NCBI RefSeq assembly: GCF_000729995.1
Contig: NZ_JNFG01000020.1
Coordinates: forward strand, 372,001-436,000
Length of the DNA stretch: 64,000 nucleotides
From: Caballeronia sordidicola
GTDB taxonomy: Bacteria > Pseudomonadota > Gammaproteobacteria > Burkholderiales > Burkholderiaceae
Direction of reading: 5' to 3'
Below, in pieces: positions 60,423 through 64,000 of the stretch (within the stretch, counting starts at the first letter, position 1; each line of letters opens with the position of its first letter). A program made the position numbers and the translations under genes. The notes beneath the pieces were generated by a model. That model ran no database searches and was not told the DNA's origin. It saw only the letters and a list, made by a program, of their open reading frames with translations.

Positions 60423-62657
60423 ATGAAAGTAAGCTTGCGCCGCACCCATGCTGCTGTACTTTCTGCCATTGCATTGTTAGCGGTGGTCCCCATGCCAGGA
60501 TGGGCTCAATCCGTTCCGTCCCCCACAGCATCGGCGGCATCTGCAATTGATCCGCCGGGCCGTGTCGCCCGTCTTAACTACTTCGACGGCAGCGTGACCC
60601 TGGAACCCGCCGGTGCAACCGACTGGTCTTACGCCGAATTGAATCGTCCGCTTACCACCGGCGATCAGTTGTGGGTAGACAGCGGTGCGCGAGGCGAACT
60701 GCATGCTGGTTCGACTGCGCTGCGGCTAAGTCAGCAGACGGCCTTGAGCATTGTCGATATAGACGACAAGAACTTGCAGTTGAAGGTCACGCAAGGCACG
60801 CTCTCCACGCGCGTGAGAGCATTGCCCCCTGGACAGACTGTTGAAATAGACACGCCGAATGTCGCGATGCAGGCGTCGAGTCCGGGCGAATTTCGGGTAG
60901 ACGTCGCGCCCGACGGTAACTCGACCACCGTGACGCTGCGTAGCGGCACTGCTAATCTTTATGGCGACGGTGGTGTATTTCAGATGACCGCGGGCCAGCA
61001 GGTCACCTTCATTGGCGTGAATCTCCAGCAACAGGCAGGCGGACCGGCGCCCGGTCCGGACGCGTTCGATCAATGGGTCATCAGCCGTGATCGTTTGGAA
61101 GATGGTTCGGCCTCCGCACGATATGTATCGCGAGAGATTCCCGGTTACGAAGACCTGGATGCGAACGGCACGTGGCGCAGCGATCCGAATTACGGCGAAG
61201 TGTGGGTTCCGACCGTTGCGGCAACTGCGCAATGGGCGCCGTATCACCAAGGCCATTGGACGTGGATTGCGCCGTGGGGCTGGACCTGGATAGACGACGC
61301 TCCCTGGGGCTTCGCGCCGTTCCACTACGGCCGCTGGGCGTATCTGGGCAATGCGTGGGCGTGGGTGCCGGGACCGGTGGTCGTCGCGCAGCCGGTGTAT
61401 GCGCCGGCGCTGGTGGCGTTTGTTGGCGGAGGAGGCGGAGGCGGTTCGCACTGGGGCGTCGACCTGGCTGTTGGCGGCGCCGTGGGCGTGGGAGTTGCCT
61501 GGTTTGCGTTGGGCCCGCACGAACCGTGGCACCCGGGCGCGGGTTATAGCCCGAGCTATTACAACCGAGTCAACAACGTGAACATCACGAATGTGCACAA
61601 CACGACCATCGTCAACAACATCACGAACGTTCACAATACCTATATCAACCAGCGCGTGCCGGGTGCTATTACAGCCGTGCCGGCCGACACGTTCGTGCAT
61701 GGTCAGCAGGTAGCGCAGGCATCGCGCAGGCTGACGCCGCAACAAATTGGCGGCGCGCAGATCGGGGCGGGTACACCCGGTATCGCACCGGTACGAGGAA
61801 GCTTCACGGGCGGTTTGCGCACCGCTTCTGCAGGCGCGCCCGCAATGGCTATGCAACGTCAAGTCGTTGCTACCCGCGCACCGGTTGTTCCTGCGGCGTA
61901 CCGTGACACGCTTGCACAACACTTCGCCAGCAGTGGCGGGCGCGTCGCGGGCGCGGGCGAGCCGATCGTGCGCACTACCGTACCCGCAAGCTTCACGCGT
62001 CCGTTGAACCGGGGTGGGTCTGCGGCGCCCTCGCCGCAAGGTTATCGTCTGGTGAACCGGGAGCAGGCACGTCCTGTCGGAGCGCAGGGCGCGCCGGCCA
62101 GGAACCTCGAAGCGAATGCTCCGCGCGAAGTAGCGCAGCCAACGCAGGCTGCGCATCCCGCCGGACCCGTGCAGCAGCGTGCGCCTTTAGCCGCTGAAAA
62201 TGGAGCGCCACGGCCGGCGGTAGAAAATCACGAGCCAGCGGTTCAGGTCCAGCGTGCGGTTCAGAACGAGCCGCAAGCGCCACGTCAAGAGCAAGCCATG
62301 CACGCGCCGCCGGCGCCACAGCAAGAGCAAGCCATGCACGCGCCGCAAGCGCCACGGCAAGAGCAAGCCATGCATGAGCCGCAAGCGCCACGGCAAGAGC
62401 AAGCCATGCACGCGCCGAACGCTCAGCAACAGCATGCCGCGCCGGAAGCCGCACCGCGTCCGCAGGAGCATGAAGTGCAGCATGCTCCTCCGGTCGAGCC
62501 GCCGGTATCTCATGCAGAAAGGCCGCAGCCTGCTCGTCCGCCGGTCCAGCAGGAAGCCCATCGGGAAGAGCAGCCGCATCCGCGTCCCGAAGCGCATTCC
62601 GAACCGCATCCGCCGGCGGCCAAGGGTGGTGAGCATCACGACGAGCAACCGAAGTGA
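60423..62657 (+). CDS. Large FecR/DUF6600 protein with C-terminal repeats
   Basis: The 744-residue protein starts 10 bases after GGAGG, with a signal peptide (about 8-28, GWAQS). Residues about 45-180 are a FecR domain (GDQLWVDSGARGELHAGSTA, GEFRVDVAPDGNSTTVTLRS). A Trp-rich DUF6600-like block follows at about 245-330 (YEDLDANGTWRSDPNYGEVW, WAPYHQGHWTWIAPWGWTW) with a Gly-rich hydrophobic span, an Asn-Val-Thr repetitive stretch (NVNITNVHNTTIVNNITN), and a long Pro/Ala/Gln/His-rich tail. It is probably exported and envelope-associated. A strong hairpin follows at 62684. Function unknown. Confidence 0.8.
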   Translation: MKVSLRRTHAAVLSAIALLAVVPMPGWAQSVPSPTASAASAIDPPGRVARLNYFDGSVTLEPAGATDWSYAELNRPLTTGDQLWVDSGARGELHAGSTALRLSQQTALSIVDIDDKNLQLKVTQGTLSTRVRALPPGQTVEIDTPNVAMQASSPGEFRVDVAPDGNSTTVTLRSGTANLYGDGGVFQMTAGQQVTFIGVNLQQQAGGPAPGPDAFDQWVISRDRLEDGSASARYVSREIPGYEDLDANGTWRSDPNYGEVWVPTVAATAQWAPYHQGHWTWIAPWGWTWIDDAPWGFAPFHYGRWAYLGNAWAWVPGPVVVAQPVYAPALVAFVGGGGGGGSHWGVDLAVGGAVGVGVAWFALGPHEPWHPGAGYSPSYYNRVNNVNITNVHNTTIVNNITNVHNTYINQRVPGAITAVPADTFVHGQQVAQASRRLTPQQIGGAQIGAGTPGIAPVRGSFTGGLRTASAGAPAMAMQRQVVATRAPVVPAAYRDTLAQHFASSGGRVAGAGEPIVRTTVPASFTRPLNRGGSAAPSPQGYRLVNREQARPVGAQGAPARNLEANAPREVAQPTQAAHPAGPVQQRAPLAAENGAPRPAVENHEPAVQVQRAVQNEPQAPRQEQAMHAPPAPQQEQAMHAPQAPRQEQAMHEPQAPRQEQAMHAPNAQQQHAAPEAAPRPQEHEVQHAPPVEPPVSHAERPQPARPPVQQEAHREEQPHPRPEAHSEPHPPAAKGGEHHDEQPK
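62274..62417 (+). repeat. Four tandem 36-base coding repeats in the FecR/DUF6600 gene
   Basis: Units 62274-62309, 62310-62345, 62346-62381 and 62382-62417 encode twelve-residue repeats of the form QAPRQEQAMHAP (variants PAPQQEQAMHAP and QAPRQEQAMHEP). They lie in the disordered tail. The near-identity at base level suggests recent expansion by slippage or unequal recombination. Confidence 0.9.
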
Positions 62658-63020
62658 GCTTGTGATTGGCCGATGGTTTGGCGGCCGGTCTTGTTCGCCT
62701 CAGCGAACATGACCGGCTGCTCGCCACAGCATTCATGTTGAGCCCGGGCGGGCGCCAATTGCGGCCCGCGTCGTGGTCCCGGACACGCCTTTGGTTGATA
62801 TCCCGACCGCGCGCTAGCCGCTAAATACATAGATGACACCAGGCGCGAATCTATAAGCCTAGTTTCTGGCCCCTGGCGCTAACGTATTTTTGTCGCGCGG
62901 CCTGGCGCTGCGATAATCCACGACTTCCCTTGGCGGGACACGCGTCCTTGCCTTGCGGGACCCGGCACTAAACTCCCATTGCCACACAAATAACCAGTCT
63001 CAACGGCGGAAACCTGATCC
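62658..63020. other. Intergenic region before the DUF4337 gene
   Basis: These 363 bases contain the 62684-62717 hairpin and otherwise no recognisable gene or RNA. Promoter elements of the DUF4337 gene are not evident. Confidence 0.35.
62684..62717. terminator. Long hairpin after the FecR/DUF6600 gene
   Basis: Bases 62684-62698 and 62703-62717 form 15-base arms with one T-T mismatch (GCCGGTC-T-TGTTCGC against GCGAACA-T-GACCGGC), loop CTCA. It starts 27 bases after the stop at 62657. No U-run follows on the plus strand. The strength suggests a terminator or mRNA-stabilising structure. Confidence 0.5.
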
Positions 63021-63581
63021 ATGTCGAATGAAAGCGCCCCCCACGAGCACGCAGTTGAACATGCAGCGCATTCGGGCGATCCGTTGTCCCGCTGGGTTGC
63101 TGTATTTACCGCCATTCTTGCTGCGCTCTCGGGTCTCTTGCACTATGAGGAAGGCGTCTTGCAAACGCAGGCCCTGCTGTTCAAGAACGACGCTGTACTG
63201 CTGCAAAGCAAAACCAGCGATCAATGGAACCTGTATCAGGCGCAATCCAGCAAGGGGCATTTGATGGAGCTTGCCGCTGAATTGTCCGGTCCGGACAAGC
63301 AAGCGTATTACCGCGATCAGATCGCCAAATACGAGGTTCGAAAGAAAGAGATCCAGGCCAAGGCGCACGACATGGAAAAGCAGGTGGAAGAAGCCAACCT
63401 GCAATCCGAGCGCAAGGAACATCCGCAACACATGTTCGGTCAGGCGCTCGCGTTGATCGGTGTCGCCATTTCGCTTGCGGCAATTACGTCGCTCACAGGC
63501 AGTCGCAAGCTGTTTGTTGTCGCCGGGCTGGCGGGTATCGCAGGGATCGGCGTGTCGATTCTCGGGTTCCTGAATATCTGA
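63021..63581 (+). CDS. DUF4337 family membrane protein
   Basis: The 186-residue protein has a hydrophobic N-terminal segment at about 25-40 (WVAVFTAILAALSGLLHYEE), a charged coiled-coil-like middle (about 95-135, YEVRKKEIQAKAHDMEKQVE) and two C-terminal membrane segments (ALALIGVAISLAAI, VAGLAGIAGIGVSILGFL). This is the DUF4337 plan. The family is small, inner-membrane and of unknown function. It is isolated, followed by a convergent histidine phosphatase family gene. Confidence 0.82.
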   Translation: MSNESAPHEHAVEHAAHSGDPLSRWVAVFTAILAALSGLLHYEEGVLQTQALLFKNDAVLLQSKTSDQWNLYQAQSSKGHLMELAAELSGPDKQAYYRDQIAKYEVRKKEIQAKAHDMEKQVEEANLQSERKEHPQHMFGQALALIGVAISLAAITSLTGSRKLFVVAGLAGIAGIGVSILGFLNI

Positions 63582-63606
63582 GCAGCATGTCTGAACAGTT
63601 ATTTGG

Positions 63607-64000
63607 CTAGGTGCCCGGACACGTCACGGAGCGATGGTTCAGGCCTTCATGTTCAACGCTAAAGGCCGCGTTGACCTTGTCAGCGCTTTGCGTAATACGC
63701 AGGACGTAAATGCTGTCGTAATCCGCGCTCGCCCAATGGGGCACGCTCGCCGCGTCGCCGCCGGCATCGCTGACAATCTTGCGGGCAAGCGCCTCTATAA
63801 TCTTATGTTCCCAAGCGACTACCACCAGGCTGCTTTTGTATTGGGGAGCCAGCAGAGCTGCATGCAAGTCGTCGGTCCTGGAAAATCCAATCGATGCGTT
63901 CACCGGCAGACCAAAATAGATTGCAGTGGGTTCGATCGTTGCTAGCGGACGGACATAGTCGTACTTGGTGCCGCTATCGTTCTTTTCCTTCGCTGGATCG
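63607..64000 (-). CDS. Histidine phosphatase family protein, 3' part (5' end outside the window)
   Basis: The frame is open to the window edge, so the N-terminal part with the RHG loop is missing. The visible 130 residues include YDYVRPLATIEPTAIYFGLP, DDLHAALLAPQYKSSLVVVA followed by WEHKIIEALARK. The His in AWEHKII is in the place of the second catalytic His of the phosphoglycerate-mutase-like family, and the layout matches a family of histidine phosphatase-like proteins in Burkholderia. A GTG at 63903 inside the frame is not taken as the start. Confidence 0.65.
   Translation of the reverse strand, partial: DPAKEKNDSGTKYDYVRPLATIEPTAIYFGLPVNASIGFSRTDDLHAALLAPQYKSSLVVVAWEHKIIEALARKIVSDAGGDAASVPHWASADYDSIYVLRITQSADKVNAAFSVEHEGLNHRSVTCPGT

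Noticed and set aside
60726..62156. Open frame of 476 codons on the minus strand
   Set aside because: It lies entirely antisense to the FecR/DUF6600 gene, is Arg-rich, and shows no domain; it is a shadow of the high-GC coding strand.
1..64000. tRNA or rRNA genes, prophage arrays, replication origin
   Set aside because: Looked for cloverleaf-type and rRNA-like sequences, phage structural genes and parAB/repA-type genes and saw none.

Overview
The window is high-GC bacterial chromosome of Burkholderia sensu lato type (Burkholderia, Paraburkholderia or Caballeronia). This rests on the gene content: Burkholderia-type anthranilate dioxygenase genes in the order andAc-andAd-andAb-andAa beside an AraC regulator, a classical Burkholderia-type porin, MipA/OmpV, DUF3597, DUF4337 and DUF6600/FecR proteins, and many LysR/AraC/IclR-controlled catabolic cassettes. 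I saw no rRNA, tRNA or CRISPR. The content looks like an accessory-rich replicon or region, not a housekeeping core.

Layout. 1-7700: the 3' end of a HAD phosphatase, two outer-membrane barrel proteins (Omp85-type barrel, MipA/OmpV), a histidine phosphatase, a CPA1 Na+/H+ antiporter, a divergent PhzF-like protein, an isoprenylcysteine methyltransferase-like membrane protein and a small conserved-looking protein. 7.7-9.2 kb: a divergent TetR/SDR pair. 9.3-13.9 kb: the and cluster (AraC regulator and three-component anthranilate 1,2-dioxygenase). 14-22 kb: FAD-dependent amino-acid oxidoreductases around a polar amino-acid ABC transporter that has no ATPase gene in the visible operon, with a divergent LysR. 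22.3-26.8 kb: CoA transferase, CitMHS transporter, acyl-CoA dehydrogenase and IclR regulator. 26.9-29.6 kb: AraC regulator, threonine aldolase and a maleylacetoacetate isomerase-like GST.

30.1-32.9 kb is a lower-GC island: a truncated tyrosine-recombinase remnant, two different PAAR proteins, a peptidoglycan amidase and a small membrane-anchored protein, all overlapping or abutting. I read this as an orphan type VI secretion effector/immunity cassette. 33-40.8 kb: MATE exporter, DUF3597 protein, an AttH-like lipocalin with an FtsX-type permease and its ATPase, and a methyltransferase. 41-46.3 kb: a bamA-lptD pair placed next to each other outside the usual neighbourhoods of either gene, preceded by an unrecognised 152-residue protein; this is probably a second, specialised copy of the outer-membrane assembly machinery. 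47.5-48.7 kb: porin.

48.8-52.7 kb: a catabolic operon (cupin of the 2,4'-dihydroxyacetophenone dioxygenase family, MFS importer, SDR, IclR, NIPSNAP). 53-57.6 kb: DHA2-type MFS exporter, TIGR02594 protein, VOC protein, MAPEG-like membrane protein and a secreted alpha/beta hydrolase. 58-64 kb: DUF3857/transglutaminase protein, a large FecR/DUF6600 protein with C-terminal 12-residue repeats, a DUF4337 membrane protein and the 3' part of a histidine phosphatase family gene.

Functional names are from recognised motifs and family resemblance read by eye; no database search was run.
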